DNA from: Daucus carota subsp. sativus
Lineage: Eukaryota; Streptophyta; Magnoliopsida; Apiales; Apiaceae
Length of the DNA stretch: 64,000 bases
Direction: 5' to 3'
Assembly: GCF_001625215.2 (NCBI RefSeq)
Contig: NC_030383.2
Span: 10,366,779 to 10,430,778 of the forward strand
The notes beneath the pieces were generated by a model that had not been told where the DNA came from, did not search any database, and saw only the letters and a list, made by a program, of their open reading frames with translations. The stretch's first letter is position 1, and each line of letters opens with the position of its first letter. The position numbers and the translations under genes are program-made. Positions 35,672 through 47,540 of the stretch are shown here, piece after piece.

Positions 35672-38600
35672 TCAATGTGAACACAATTGTTTCAAGTATT
35701 GCGTTTGCAAGGGTATGACTCCTTGTATCCTTGCTAGTCGGCAAGATTGTTCAGTTATTAGCTTATATGTAGATGGTCTCTGCCATGGCACTATTCCAAA
35801 TTCATCATTGTGGTCTTCCATTCCTCCGACAAAGAATTGCCATGCAAAAGATCCTGCTCCGGACCCTTTCTCCTTTGCAGATTTGTATATAATGTCAAAA
35901 ACTATTTTGTAGAACCTGTCTCGCTGGGCTGGGTCGAAACCTTTGTTCTCGCTGGATAATCCAAATTCAGTGAACATGATAGGTTTCATAAGCTCCTTGT
36001 CACCATCTTCAATGTGAGATTGCATCCATGTGGAAACAAATTTTAGTTTGTACTCAAGATCTTGCACATGAGTCCTGCACCAAGATGAAAGTGATTATAT
36101 TATTATTATATATATTAGCAAAATAGCTTATTGTTTCTCCTTTGGCAAGAGAGGAAAAATCAGAAATGTAACGCGTTACCAATGGTCAGGATATATATGA
36201 ACAGATGCAAAGTCGATGGTGGGGAGCATGGAGTTGCGAATAAAATCAGTTCCAAGGTCTGATGCCCACCATTCTGGATTCTCGGTTAATCTTTTTGGAC
36301 TTTTAGGGCCATAGAATCCTTCAAGACCCACAGTTAGTAGGTGCTTTCTGTCAATTGCTTTCAAAAAGGTTGACATCTCTTGTATCCAGTCCTGCACTTA
36401 TACTACAAACAATCAATTCATACTCTGACAAAAAAGAACTCAATGACAGTCCGTTAGTTGCAACAGTGAGAATAAGCAATAACCAGAAAGATAAAAAAAA
36501 AGATTGTCTGTTTATAGCACATTATTTGGTAGTGTTTGAAAGAGAAGAAACAATAGCACAGTATAGTACTTGCCAAAAAAAAAAAAAAAAAAAAGGGGCT
36601 CCCCTCACATCATTTCTATTGGCAGAGAATCAATTTTAATATTAAAGATACATGGAATTGCTTAAACGGGTATTCAGCAGAAACTCCTTATCAACTTGAG
36701 CAGCATAAACAAGTTGTTAGAATATGATCTGATAAGCCCTCCTCCCAACACCTTGAGGTTTCAGGAGAATTGGTCACTTAACATCGTATCAGAGCTTAGG
36801 CTCGTGGGAGACTCGAGTTCGACTCCCTGTGACCCCCAATATTCTCAGAATTTATCAAGGATCAGGAGAATTGGTCACTTAACACAAGTCCAATAACACA
36901 TTTATTTCTTTGGGCATACACAAGAGCTCAATGAATATATATAGTATAATGCTGTTGTTCATAGATGCTCTAGAGCATAAGAATAAGCAGTACAGAACAA
37001 AAAAGGAATTGAGAAGTTACAGATTACACTATATGGCTCTTAAAATTGTTTAAAAGTTATACAGCAAAATGTCCAAGTTCACTTGGAGGTCTAGAGTGTA
37101 CAACTTACTTGTAGAGTGTTTCCTGAAGCATCGGTAACACAACGGGGTTCGTTAATTAATTCCCAACCGAAAATGGTGGGATCGTCTCTGTACTCAATCC
37201 CGGTTAAAGAGTTCTTTCTAGTCAAAATAGTCTGCAAAAGAAAAGTAACTAGTTTTAGTCGATTATTCAAACATTGTCTTTATCTCAGTCATCCAAAAAT
37301 ATACAATTCATTTCACGTTCTATAAGACAAAAAAGAAAGGAAAATGATATGTCTCATCTCCTTTCCCTTTCTATCTTTCAGTTTACTAATGAATACTAAA
37401 TTGGACATATTGACAATCTTCAAAGTAAAAATTAAAACGAATTCAACATATTATCACTCAATCTGCGTGGCATCACTATTATTATATTCACTCTGGATAC
37501 TTGTGCTCAGTTGTGCCTCCCAAGTCTTGACATTTTCATGGGCATATTTCATAATGCAGCTTAATCTTTTGTCCTACATAATAAATTCATAAATCAACCA
37601 GAGATTCTCAAACGTATAAGATTAAACATCTGAAACTTTTAGTCACACTCTTGATATATTGTAGTAATTCTACAATAAGATTCTACCAAATATCTTCATG
37701 GAAGTAAACAAACCACATTCATGATGCCTAGCCCCCGAAATGGCCTTGGGGATTGGGATGATCATTTTCATTTAAGAAACCAAGATCATCTCCTGGTCAA
37801 TCGCTAGTATATCAATATGTTGGCACCATAAAAGATGTGTCGACCACCTGCCTTCATGGGCTAGGGCATAAAATAGAAAATGAGCCACAGAATAACCTCA
37901 AGTAACAAAAATAATTAGCAGATGACACCAAATTGATTCCACAGGTCTTCCTATCTTGCATTAACAGTTCATTATGTGTTTATTAATTTTGTAGATCCCA
38001 CCCAAATACAAATATACATATAAACATAATAGCCGAGAGACTTCTGATTGAACATGAAATGAATCAGGCATAGAGGCTACCTTTAAATAGTGTTTGAAAT
38101 AGCGGCGAATAGATGGATCATAGAAAAATGAATCATTAGAAGATGTTAAACCAAGGCCTTCTTCCCATGCCCACTTGACATACTGAGTCTTACCACCATA
38201 AGCTTGCAAATTATTCACTAAAGCAAGGAGAAGCCTGACACCTTGTTGCTTGGCTTCAGCTATGACATGGTCCAGTGCCTGACATTAATTAGCCATTAGA
38301 TGAAAGGTCAGTTATATAATTTGAACATGAAAGAATTCAACAATTCAAGGGACAATATCTTGAACTACTTCATAAAATAGATATCAATATCACAGTAACA
38401 GATACATGAAATGAAATGCAACCGGAACAAGTTGTTAATACTGACACGATTTTTCCAGGTATGTAAAATTTTATGAAAATAGAGATAAGATCTTTTTTAA
38501 TCTAAAGATTTGTCGTACAGAGACATACTATAACAAATTCACGCAACAGAATAAAGAAGTTTTCCGCGGTAAAGATTTAAATGTTACTACATATTAAACC

Positions 38601-39131
38601 CCATGTAATTATTTTACTACAATTTACACATAGGTTTAGCGAAATACTTGATCCAAAAAAGAATTTGTTGAAACAACATTGCTGGAGTATAAATAGAAGA
38701 CAGTTAATTAAGCTTTCATGCACAATAATAAATTCAACAAAACACTATAAACTACAAAATTATATTACCCTGAATACTTTCTCATCAAATTGACCTGGTG
38801 AAATCTGGAGCGCATTGTAATCACCATCATTAAAAGCCCAAGTTCGACACACAGTCAGACCCATCTTTGCACCGGCTTGCAACATAGCTTTGACTCTGTA
38901 CTTGCTATATTCATTCACGGAATCGTCCATCAACCAGTATGAATTCCAACCATTAACATAAAAAACTCTACCGTCTACCATGAAATGAGTCCCATTTCTT
39001 TCCACAAAACTCCCAATTTGCTCAGAATGATCACCAAAATCAGCCCACAAGTCACCAAATGACATATATAAAAAAGCAACACATGAAGCAAAACCAACTA
39101 TTGGATAGAACAGGTTATTTCCTGCAACCAT
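35672..39131 (-). CDS. MAN: Endo-1,4-beta-mannosidase (GH5 family), 432 aa
   Basis: Five exons on the minus strand: 38769-39131, 38081-38278, 37109-37231, 36180-36391 and 35672-36074; phases are 0, 0, 0 and 2, all GT-AG. A hydrophobic segment at residues 7-24 ([19 protein letters not shown]) is a signal peptide or anchor, so the enzyme should enter the secretory path and act on cell-wall mannans. GH5 landmarks are [33 protein letters not shown], the acid/base Glu215 in [16 protein letters not shown] and the nucleophile Glu335 in FTEFGLS. Length and layout match plant MAN proteins involved in wall loosening, seed germination and fruit softening. Intron 3 carries a relic TRIM element. Confidence 0.95.
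36715..36884 (+). mobile_element. Degenerate TRIM retrotransposon in mannanase intron 3
   Basis: A 69-bp LTR (36715-36783) starts TGTTAGAATATGATCTGATA and ends GTCACTTAACA. It is followed by TCGTATCAGAGCT, one base off the usual TGGTATCAGAGC primer site, and GGGAGACTCGAGTTCGACTC. After about 80 bp a 22-bp piece of the second LTR (CAGGAGAATTGGTCACTTAACA) closes the element. CAAGT flanks both sides (36710-36714 and 36885-36889), a perfect 5-bp duplication. Only 170 bp remain after internal and 3'-LTR deletion. Confidence 0.82.
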
Positions 39132-39189
39132 TTTGTCTGTTTAATTTAACAAATTTATCAAACACTAATGACCCAGATCATAAAAGTGG

Positions 39190-39346
39190 AATCTTGAATA
39201 CCCTATGAGCTAAAAATCAAGACTTTTTCAAAACCAGAGATACTCAAATGAGGGGTTTTCAAATCTTGAATACCCTTTGAGCCAAGAATCAAGAATTTGT
39301 GAAACTCACAAATACCCAGATGAAGAAATATCAAATCTTGAATCTA
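39190..39346. repeat. Tandem repeat, period 72 bp, upstream of the mannanase start
   Basis: ATCTTGAAT recurs at 39191, 39263 and 39335, with ACCCTATGAGC/ACCCTTTGAGC, AATCAAGA and the CTCAAATGAGG/CCCAGATGAAG words at the same spacing. It lies 60-215 bp upstream of the ATG, probably in the 5' untranslated region or its intron. Confidence 0.75.
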
Positions 39347-40034
39347 TTTAGTTTCCAAATCTTTTGGAAACTTACCTAGATCACCTTGTAAAGAACAACC
39401 CAAAAATAGTAAGAAAGAAAATTAGACCAGTAGTATTTAATAAAGCTCACAGAAAACAGCCATCACAGTACACTTGCATCTTGTTGTCCTAAAATATAAT
39501 CAGAAGATATGAATTAGTTTAATCTTGACAAGATAACAAAATATGATGGTTGAAGATGGATGAGAAAAAACACAGACCTCAGAATCAAATAAAGTATCCA
39601 CAGGTGTGTAAACATCAAACAAAATTATTGATTTGGTGGACTGAAATCTGGTGTTATTGTATTTTTCAACTTTATTTATTGAGCAATTATTATATATATG
39701 GTTGTATTTCTAGGAGTATATTATTACAACTATGAAGGCTGAACTAGCTGATTTTGATATTTATTTATGGGTCCCCGTTCCAAGTTGTCGATCGCTCCAG
39801 GATTCGTGAGGTTGGACCGTCCACGATCAGAATTATAATAAAATTTTAATATATAATTTTTTTTTAATTATCAGAGAGGAAAAATATCATGTTCAGCGTT
39901 TCAAGTCTTAGACAAGTTCCGTTCGATCATTAAAAAAATGTTGAACATGTTATAATATTATAATCCTCATCAGTGCATATTCATACAATGGTACAAAAAT
40001 AATTAACCGCTTAATAATTAAAAATATCTATATA

Positions 40035-40283
40035 CTCCCTCCGTCCCCTCCAATTCTTATCGTTTGGAATGGGTTGCTCAACACGCATTTTAACACTGAT
40101 ATAAAATATAGTTTTATAACTTATATTTATAATTTTTTTTCTGAATAAAAATTTAAACATTAGATTCTTATTCAGAAAAAGAAAATTTTAAAAATAAGTT
40201 ATGTAATTATACTTTATATGAGCCTTAAAATGCGTGCCGAGCACTCCATTCTAAATGATAAGAATTGGAGGGGACGGAGGGAG
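40035..40283. mobile_element. Stowaway MITE, subfamily A (249 bp)
   Basis: Starts CTCCCTCCGTCCCCTCCAAT, ends GGGGACGGAGGGAG, TA flanks at 40033-40034 and 40284-40285. Sister of 10964-11214, sharing GCACGCATTTTAA and TTTAAACATTAGATT words. Confidence 0.93.
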
Positions 40284-40535
40284 TACATCATATCCGCATG
40301 ATAGTTCTTGCCAGAGACAAAACCCAGATTAAATTAGAATTAAAAAAATTATGGGACCGTTTAGGCAAACTTAAAAAAAATGTCCCACAGTATGCGTCTT
40401 ATTCTTTATCCGGGTAACTTTGCTAGGTTATTTTACTATGAGTCTATTTACCTCGGCTTAAAGCCCAAGTTTTAAGTCATTTTTGACTTTAAACTGAAAA
40501 ATGTCTGCTTGTATAATAAGTTAGAAGTCAACTTA

Positions 40536-41226
40536 AGGGGCTGTTTGGGTAATTTTAAAATAAGTGCTTATTACTTAAAATAAATAAGTGGAGTATAAGT
40601 TAGAAGCAAATTAAGGGGCCATTTGGCTAAGCTTAAAAAGAGTTACTTATTGTTTAAAGTAGAGAAGTGGATTATAAGTGATAAGTGGATATAACTTATA
40701 AGTTGTTAAAGTGTTTGGATAATGCGAATAATAAATCGGTGGAGGTTTTAATAATTTAAATATATAACTATATTTATTTTAGCATTTTAATTAATAAAAT
40801 GATATATATCAATATATATAATTTATCACATATCTGAAATGTAAAAAAAACATATTAAATAAATTAATCAAATAAATAAGAAGTTAGAAGTTGGGATGAG
40901 AAGCTACAACTTGTAACTTCTCTTTTCTTGTTCTTTTCTTTGTTAAAAGGTCACATAGAAGTCAGGGGACTTCTTTTGCCAAACGCTCGTTAAAAAGCTA
41001 AGCCTGACTTTTATCAAAAAGAAGTGCTTCTGGAAGATAACCAAACACCCACTAAGACTTATAAGTGGTTAAAGTGTTTGGGAAATAAGTAGAAGCCCTG
41101 AAACAAAAGTTAGCATTCTTAACTTTTTATAAGTACTTCCTTACTTTTTACACATACGGTACGAATAAGTGCTTATAAATTATAAACCCTGAAATCCGGC
41201 TTTTAAGCCCTCCCCAAACACCCCCT
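40536..41226. mobile_element. Layered inverted-repeat MITE complex
   Basis: The outer ends AGGGGCTGTTTGGGTAA and, on the opposite strand, AGGGGGTGTTTGGGGAGG form one pair. Inside, GGGGCCATTTGGCTAAG (about 40617) and, reversed, GTGGGTGTTTGGTTATC (about 41057) form another. Both are hAT-like in style, but clear duplications were not found. The interior word ATAAGTGGTTAAAGTGTTTG recurs near 17460 and 22940, so the family is repeated in the window. Confidence 0.55.
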
Positions 41227-41505
41227 AAAATCAGAATTAAGCCAAAAAACTGACTTAAAGCCAAGAGTTAATTTGAGATACTTTTTTCAGTGACTTAGTT
41301 TTTTTGATAAAAATTACACATAAGGCATGGGTTACCCATAAATCACTTTTATTTTTATTATTATATTTGTTATAATCTGTAAATTATTAATAAGTCAAAA
41401 TTACCTAAACAGACTTTTTAAACTCTCAGCTTATCATATAAGTCACGTTAAATCATAAATCAGTTATAAGCCATAAACTCAGGGAAATGTGCTCTAAAAC
41501 ATATA

Positions 41506-41732
41506 CTCTCTCTGTCCCAAAATAAGTGTCGTCTTTTTTTACGTAATTTGAGGTGAAAAAAATCATACTTCTACATATTATTTTTCAAAATTTCTTTTTC
41601 GGATAAAAGTTTAATATCTATATTTTTATTCAGAAAAAAAATTTTGGAAAATAATTTGTAGAAGTATGTTTTAATTGCATCTTAAATTACATGCAGAAAG
41701 TCAAAACGACACTTATTTTGGGAAAGAGGGAG
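41506..41732. mobile_element. Stowaway MITE (227 bp)
   Basis: Starts CTCTCTCTGTCCCAAAATAA, ends TTATTTTGGGAAAGAGGGAG, TA flanks. The inverted arms extend through AGTGTCGT/ACGACACT. Confidence 0.88.
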
Positions 41733-42101
41733 TATTTGCTAGTATGGTTATTAGTATTGACTCATATAAAATTGTACTATTCCTTTTGGAGAAGAGAGCA
41801 AAGTCAACCTCCTAATTAATATTTTAAGAAAACTTTGGTGTGTTATTAAATTTAGCTGGGTGAAAAAATAAACTTATGGTAATATTATTATAAACAAGAT
41901 TATTATAATGTAATGGAGGGAGTATTTTCTAAATCAAATATATGTCACAAATTATACTTGGTTAATGGAACAGATATAATAATAAATGAATTTTTTTACA
42001 AAAATTAATTTTTAAGCGTAGTGGACATGTATTATGAAACGGTGGGAGTATTAATTTTATTTAATAAAAAGTATAAATGTACAACTTACACTTCAATTTT
42101 A

Positions 42102-42341
42102 CTCGCTCTGTTTCAAATTACGTGTCTACTTTCTAAAAATCATATAATTTAAGTGAATTTCAAGAAGAAAAAAAAGTTGTATTAAGTCATTAATTAAACA
42201 TAATATGTGATATATAGTTGATCTTAGAAATTTAAATTAAAAATATGTGAATAAAGAGCTACTTTGAAAATGTAAATTTATATTTAATTTTGAAAAAGAA
42301 AAATCCTTTTGAAATGAACATAAATTTTGAAATGGAGGGAA
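42102..42341. mobile_element. Diverged Stowaway MITE
   Basis: Left end CTCGCTCTGTTTCAAATTAC, right end TTTTGAAATGGAGGGA, with TA flanks. Related in its TTTCAAA subterminus to 43602-43863 and to the copy cut by the window's right edge. Confidence 0.65.
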
Positions 42342-42576
42342 TAAGTTTTTCTGGAAGACGCTTGTCCCACATGCAACGTGTAACAAAAGAATAGGACAGA
42401 AATAAGGCGCACTTATTATGCCTTGATTTTAGCATAATGGAACGATTGGTGTGGTGGGTTCCATTAGTGCCGACTTGGCAATATCGACAGCCACCGACAA
42501 TTTTCTCATAACAGAAGTGGCGTAAGTGTTGGTTTGGTTCGAACTTCTCTCTCGTTCCCGTCCTATTTTATTTGTG

Positions 42577-42889
42577 CTAGCCTTAAACTTACCGTGCAAA
42601 GTACGGGCGGATATATAATTTTAAATTAATTATTAATTATCATATAATAATAATATATATTAATGATAGTAAATTTATTTTATTTATTTTTTAACTAATT
42701 ATAAATTATATTTAAAAGAATAATGATGGAGTTTTTATCTTGTAATATATCAAACTATTTAGAGATGTAAGAGTATGATAACTCTACGTGCAGCAAACTT
42801 TTAGTTATAAAGTAATCACCAAACCAACATGACCACACCAAAGTTTTATACGACGACAAATTATAATAGTATAGTATATATAGTATAGA
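42577..42889 (-). mobile_element. Non-autonomous Helitron, copy 2 (313 bp)
   Basis: The minus strand starts TCTATACTATATATACTATA and ends with hairpin CCCGTACTTTGCACGG, a short spacer and CTAG. It shares ATTATAATTTGTCGTCGTA with copy 1 near the 5' end. The 5' flank is A; the 3' flank is C rather than T. Confidence 0.7.
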
Positions 42890-43601
42890 TTGTTTGACTT
42901 TTTACAGTCAAATTTATCAAAATTTGACTGATAATTAGTATTTATTTTTACATATCTTGAACATCAAAAAAAAAAATTTAAAAGTAGAATAACTGTAGAT
43001 TGTAATAATATATTTTTCATAATTTTTTCTAATTATTTTATATATGTAAATTTCAGTCAAAATTTGGACAATTTGACCACAAAAAAATCAAACAAGACAA
43101 ATAAATTTAACGGGAGGTATTAGATATGGATTTTATATATTCTCTTTCGTCAAATTCATTTCTCAAAACCTCAAGATATGAGATTTTCTTTTATTTCCAT
43201 TACTCATATATATATAAATATTAATTCAATGACATCTTAAATTAATTATAATTAATATATAACTCATAAATATTTTAATTCAATCATATTCATTTCACCC
43301 CACAGCCAAACACGTGATATAATGATATCTCAACCCCATACCACTCTACATACACCTATCCAACCAAACAATCCATATATATGTACTTATTCAGTTATAT
43401 AATCGGTGCCTAAAAAATACTCGATTTAATCAATTAATTTTGATTAATAGTCTATATCGATCATTTCAACTTTTGAAGTTGATTAATTCTTGTAAGTTTT
43501 TCTTAATCAAAGTATAAATAATAATTTAATAAATTTAAAATACTATATTATTTTAAATATGAACAATTTTAGAATTCATGATACAGTACATATATTTGTT
43601 A

Positions 43602-43863
43602 CTCCCTCCGTTTCAAAATACATGTCCAATTTACAAAAAAAAAAATTTGTTTCAAAATACTTGTCAACTTCAACTTTCAATGTAAATTTATATTTCCAAA
43701 ATCAACTCTCATTCACATATTACTAATTTATATTTTCAAGATCAGCCATACACCACATATTATGTTCAATTAATGACTTCATGCACCTGTTTTTTCTCAC
43801 AATCCACTTTTCTTAAACTATGTGATTTTTTTGAGGTAGACATGTAATTTGAAACGGAGGGAG
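43602..43863. mobile_element. Stowaway MITE, subfamily D (262 bp)
   Basis: Starts CTCCCTCCGTTTCAAAATAC, ends AATTTGAAACGGAGGGAG, TA flanks at 43600-43601 and 43864-43865. Confidence 0.92.
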
Positions 43864-45175
43864 TAATAGATAACTAGTATAATAATAACTAAATATTAAA
43901 TAATATTTTAATACTAAAATAAATCTAATTTTCACTCCGATTTTCATTTTTACATGCCTAATTTTTAGTGATAAAAGACTTAATAAGTGTAATAAATACA
44001 TTTCATTAAAAATTTAAATTATGACTAAAATGTTTGTGGCTAAGTTATTAAACATATATGACAAATTTAGTTTAGTTTACTATTTCACTTAACATCGTTA
44101 GAATTTTTTTGAGTATTTTGCATATTTTTGTTACGCTAATGAATTTCTGACATATATATAATAAGACATTCTCAAAATATTACGCAGTCATCTTATAAAT
44201 TCTGATTTATTAGTTAGTGCGGGTGTTAGCAACGGAAAATTTAGACTATATAAGAAGATAACGTGACATTTGGGGCTGTTTGCTCTATTAAATAGAATAA
44301 AGAGTAATTAAACGAATGAGAAGACGCAAATACCCTCAAAAAAATCTAACATAGTTAACTGAGATAGACGAAATTGAACATATTGTAATGAATTTTCTAG
44401 TCCGGTGTTTCAATTGATTAATTTTAAAGTCTAAATATAAAGTTGTGTCACAATCAAAGTACATGTATACAAGGTGCATTTTACTCTGAAAATAATATAA
44501 AAGTTTATCTCGGGGCTACTTCAACCTCTACTCATCTATTCTCATTAATTCGAGCGAGATATGACAATAAGCGAATCAAGTTTTTGAAAGATCAAAGTCC
44601 ACGATTCGAATTAATTATATCTTCCGCTATAGAATCAGGTGCGCTTCCGATATACAATTTTATCGTAAACTTGATAATATGAATATATTATATAGAGAAA
44701 AAGATTGTATGAATGAAATAGTGAATGGGCATTAAAAGGTATAACAATTTTTATGTTGAGAATTATAGGCAAATCAGTGATAGATGAAATGAAGATTTAA
44801 AAAAAAAAATATGTGGTTGGAATTCATAAACAATATTTTTCCAGATTTTATGTATAAATTTTATTTCATTTCATTACATCTCATCTCATTTAATCTTGAT
44901 TTCATTCAAATGAATTGCAATATAATCTTTCTTTTGTGATTTTTATAATAAAAATATTTCTATAAGTCAGATAAAATTGACAAGTCACTCCCATAAGCGG
45001 TTTATTCTACGTTCTAGTTCTATTATTCATGAGACGCCAAAGTGCTAAAATGTGCGACGGCTGATTCATATTCAAAACGAAACGAATAATATAATTAACA
45101 AGTATGATCCATGTTTTTGGGTACGAAGTAGTGTACTTTGTTATTTAACAAAAAGTTAGGTCCAAATAATCCACT

Positions 45176-46321
45176 TAAGGGTGTAAATGAGTCGAGTCGA
45201 GGCGAGCCGAACTCTAGAGTGCTCGTGATTGTTTGTTAAAAAATTAGCAAATTCGAGCTCGAGCTCGAGCTTGGATCGAGCCAAAAATATTGTTTAAAGA
45301 TCGACTCATTAAGAAATAACTCTGTTCACGAACGGCTCGCGAACCGCTCACGAACATGTCTCACGAGTAGGGGTGGCAATATTAGACCCGACCCAACAAC
45401 CCGACACGAATTCGACTTGTAAAATACGAATTCGGGTTGGAGTTTTTCGGGTTCGGGTCATTTTCGGGTTGAATTCGGGTTACCCGAAATTGACCCGAAA
45501 ATTAATATATAATATAAATATTACATATATTTATATAAAATACATATACTTATATTATTTTTGTAATATTTATTACTTAAATGTAATAAAAAATATTTAA
45601 TTTAATATATATTTGAATTAAAATAATATTTATTTATTATTAAAAAATATATTTAATAATAAATATTATATTTCGGGTCGGGTTCGGGTAACCCACGGGT
45701 AGTGCGGGTCGGGTTCGGGTTGGGTATTCTGACCCATTAAAATTTCAGGTCGGGTTCGGGCTGGGTAAAATTTTTGACCCGCGACTGTCAACCCGACCCG
45801 AACTCGACCCGAAACCCGAAATTGCTAGCCATACTCACGAGCTTTTACTCACGAACCGCTAATTAACTTACGCTCACGAACATGTCTCACGAATTTTTGT
45901 TCACCAACCGCTCATTAATTTTGTTCACGAGCTTGTTTAATAAACTTTGCTAACGAGCTTACTTATGCTCATAAATTTATTTTACGAATTTGTTTGTTAT
46001 TTAATTTAATTAAAAAAACTAATTAAAATTCTAACAATATTTTAATTTATGCTCCAAGGAATCATAAATTCATAATAAACCATGTTCACGAGCTAGTTCA
46101 CGAACTACACTCACGAGCCAAGTTCACGAACTTATAATTCGAACTTGTTCACGAACTATCGAGTCGAACTCTATTGTGCTCAAGTTCAGCTCGTTTATAA
46201 AACGAACTTTAAAATTGTGCTCAAGATCGACTCGTTTATGAATCGAACCTAGCTCAAACCGAGCTTTTTTCGAACCGAACACCGAGCGATTATCGATCGT
46301 ATCAACTCATTTACAGCCCTA
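45176..46321. mobile_element. hAT-type MITE filled with CACGAAC/GAGCTCG repeats (outer element)
   Basis: Ends TAAGGGTGTAAATGAG and, on the opposite strand, TAGGGCTGTAAATGAG. A perfect 8-bp duplication AATCCACT lies at 45168-45175 and 46322-46329. Subterminal zones are dense in CGAGCTCGAG, TTCACGAAC and GAGCTTG words. A second hAT MITE (45368-45833) is inserted in it; without that and its duplication the element is about 670 bp. Confidence 0.92.
45368..45833. mobile_element. hAT-type MITE filled with ACCCGA/TCGGGT repeats (inner element)
   Basis: Ends TAGGGGTGGCAAT and, on the opposite strand, TATGGCTAGCAAT, flanked by a perfect 8-bp duplication CTCACGAG at 45360-45367 and 45834-45841. Both ends are rich in GACCCGAA and TTCGGGT words; the core is AT-rich. 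466 bp. Confidence 0.92.
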
Positions 46322-46594
46322 AATCCACTAGACACTAGTGTATACTTGTATTGCTGTGCATATGTACTAATGCTAATTTTTCCCCTATATACGAAATGTA
46401 TCTTGATACAGTATATAACATATTTTCTATTTTCTTTTCACCAATGGTGGCTTCAACTCACAAGAGATGAAGGAAAAAGAGTAAAACAAATACGCGACTA
46501 AATTAATCAATAAAATATTTGTTCTCGTGCTTTTTTTAATCTGCTCTAGATGTAGATAGATCATAGAAACTAGATTTTTCAATTAACGGAAAAT

Positions 46595-47176
46595 GTGTTC
46601 CTTTTTTCTTGGTTACTTGATATTTCTTTGTATTGGTCTGTTTTGGCATTCACAATACTTCTTTTTCTAACAAAATTTTGTTATTCTATACACGTTTGCT
46701 TGAAGAATCATAAGGATGGGAGTCCACCACCTCTTTCTACTATTTCTCTCCTCATCCCCAATCTCCTCCTCTCCTCTGTTTCTTATTTTCATACACTCAA
46801 TCTAAATAATCATAGTCACCACAGGAGAGCTATATTCTCCTTTCTCTTGTTTTTTTATTTTTTCTTCAATAATCTTCATCTTTTGAGTGAGATTCTTGAT
46901 TCTTGTATGCATCCTTTTGGGTGTTTTTATATCTCTACTTTTGGAGTGTTTGTGTCTCTATTTTTGGAGTGTTCGGTGTGTTTTAATAAATTTTGGTGTA
47001 TTCTATTTTGTTATTTTGGTCCGTTGATAATGATTCAATTGATGTATTGGGAGATGTGGGAAGCCGGCTTTGAATCTGGTACGGTGGTGATTATTTCAAA
47101 AGCTCACCTTGCACAACGAAAACGAAAGATTGTTCAATATATAGGGACCTCTGCACCTCGGCCAAAGTTAGCGTAA
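46595..47176 (+). CDS. Unrecognised open frame, doubtful gene
   Basis: A plus-strand frame of about 190 codons, strongly hydrophobic and Phe/Leu-rich in its first 150 residues, reflecting the T-rich sequence. The last 48 residues, from MIQLMYWEMWEAGF to TSAPRPKLA, are more balanced and are repeated in the duplicated copy at 47328-47474. I recognise no family. The hydrophobic part may be chance translation of T-rich DNA. The region might instead be a transcript leader or a transposon remnant. Confidence 0.2.
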   Translation: MFLFSWLLDISLYWSVLAFTILLFLTKFCYSIHVCLKNHKDGSPPPLSTISLLIPNLLLSSVSYFHTLNLNNHSHHRRAIFSFLLFFYFFFNNLHLLSEILDSCMHPFGCFYISTFGVFVSLFLECSVCFNKFWCILFCYFGPLIMIQLMYWEMWEAGFESGTVVIISKAHLAQRKRKIVQYIGTSAPRPKLA

Positions 47177-47540
47177 CTGATAGGTATAAACACGGGACTA
47201 TCACATGCAAATGTTTTTTACGTGCGCAAGTCAACCGTGTCTCTCTTTTTGGAGTGTTTTAATAAATTTTGGTGTGTTCTATTTTGTTTTTTTAAGTGTT
47301 CTATTTTGTTTTTTTGGTCTGTTGATAATGATTCAATTGATGTATTGGGAGATGTGGGAAGCCGGCTTTAAATCTGAAATGGTAGTGATTATCGCAAAAG
47401 CTCACCTTGCACAACGAAAACGAAAGATTGTTCAATATATAGGGACCTCTGTACCTCGGCCTCAGTTAGCGTAACTGATGGGTATGAACACGGGACTATC
47501 ACATGCACATGTTTTTTACGTGTGCAGGTCAATTGTGACG
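46965..47540 (+). repeat. Imperfect direct duplication, period 298 bp
   Basis: TGATTCAATTGATGTATTGG starts at 47031 and 47329. Each copy continues through GGGAAGCCGGCTTT, CTCACCTTGCACAACG, AATATATAGGGACCTCTG and AACACGGGACTATCACATGC. Both copies keep a 48-codon frame open to a stop at the same place (ending PRPKLA and PRPQLA). Confidence 0.85.

Larger units (their letters stand above)
39350..46594. other. Transposon-filled intergenic region
   Basis: A 7-kb gap without a supportable gene. It holds Stowaway MITEs (40035, 41506, 42102, 43602), inverted MITE-like layers (40536-41226), a Helitron (42577) and nested hAT MITEs (45176-46321), each listed separately. Further Stowaway-like right ends without clear left partners occur near 41912 and 42040. 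Confidence 0.7.

Noticed and set aside
44443..44682. 79-codon plus-strand frame as a gene
   Set aside because: No recognisable motif, no splice partners and AT-rich surroundings with transposons. Length is within chance for this composition.
45373..45600. 75-codon frame rich in RVGVFRVRV
   Set aside because: It is a translation of the TCGGGT repeats inside the inner hAT MITE.
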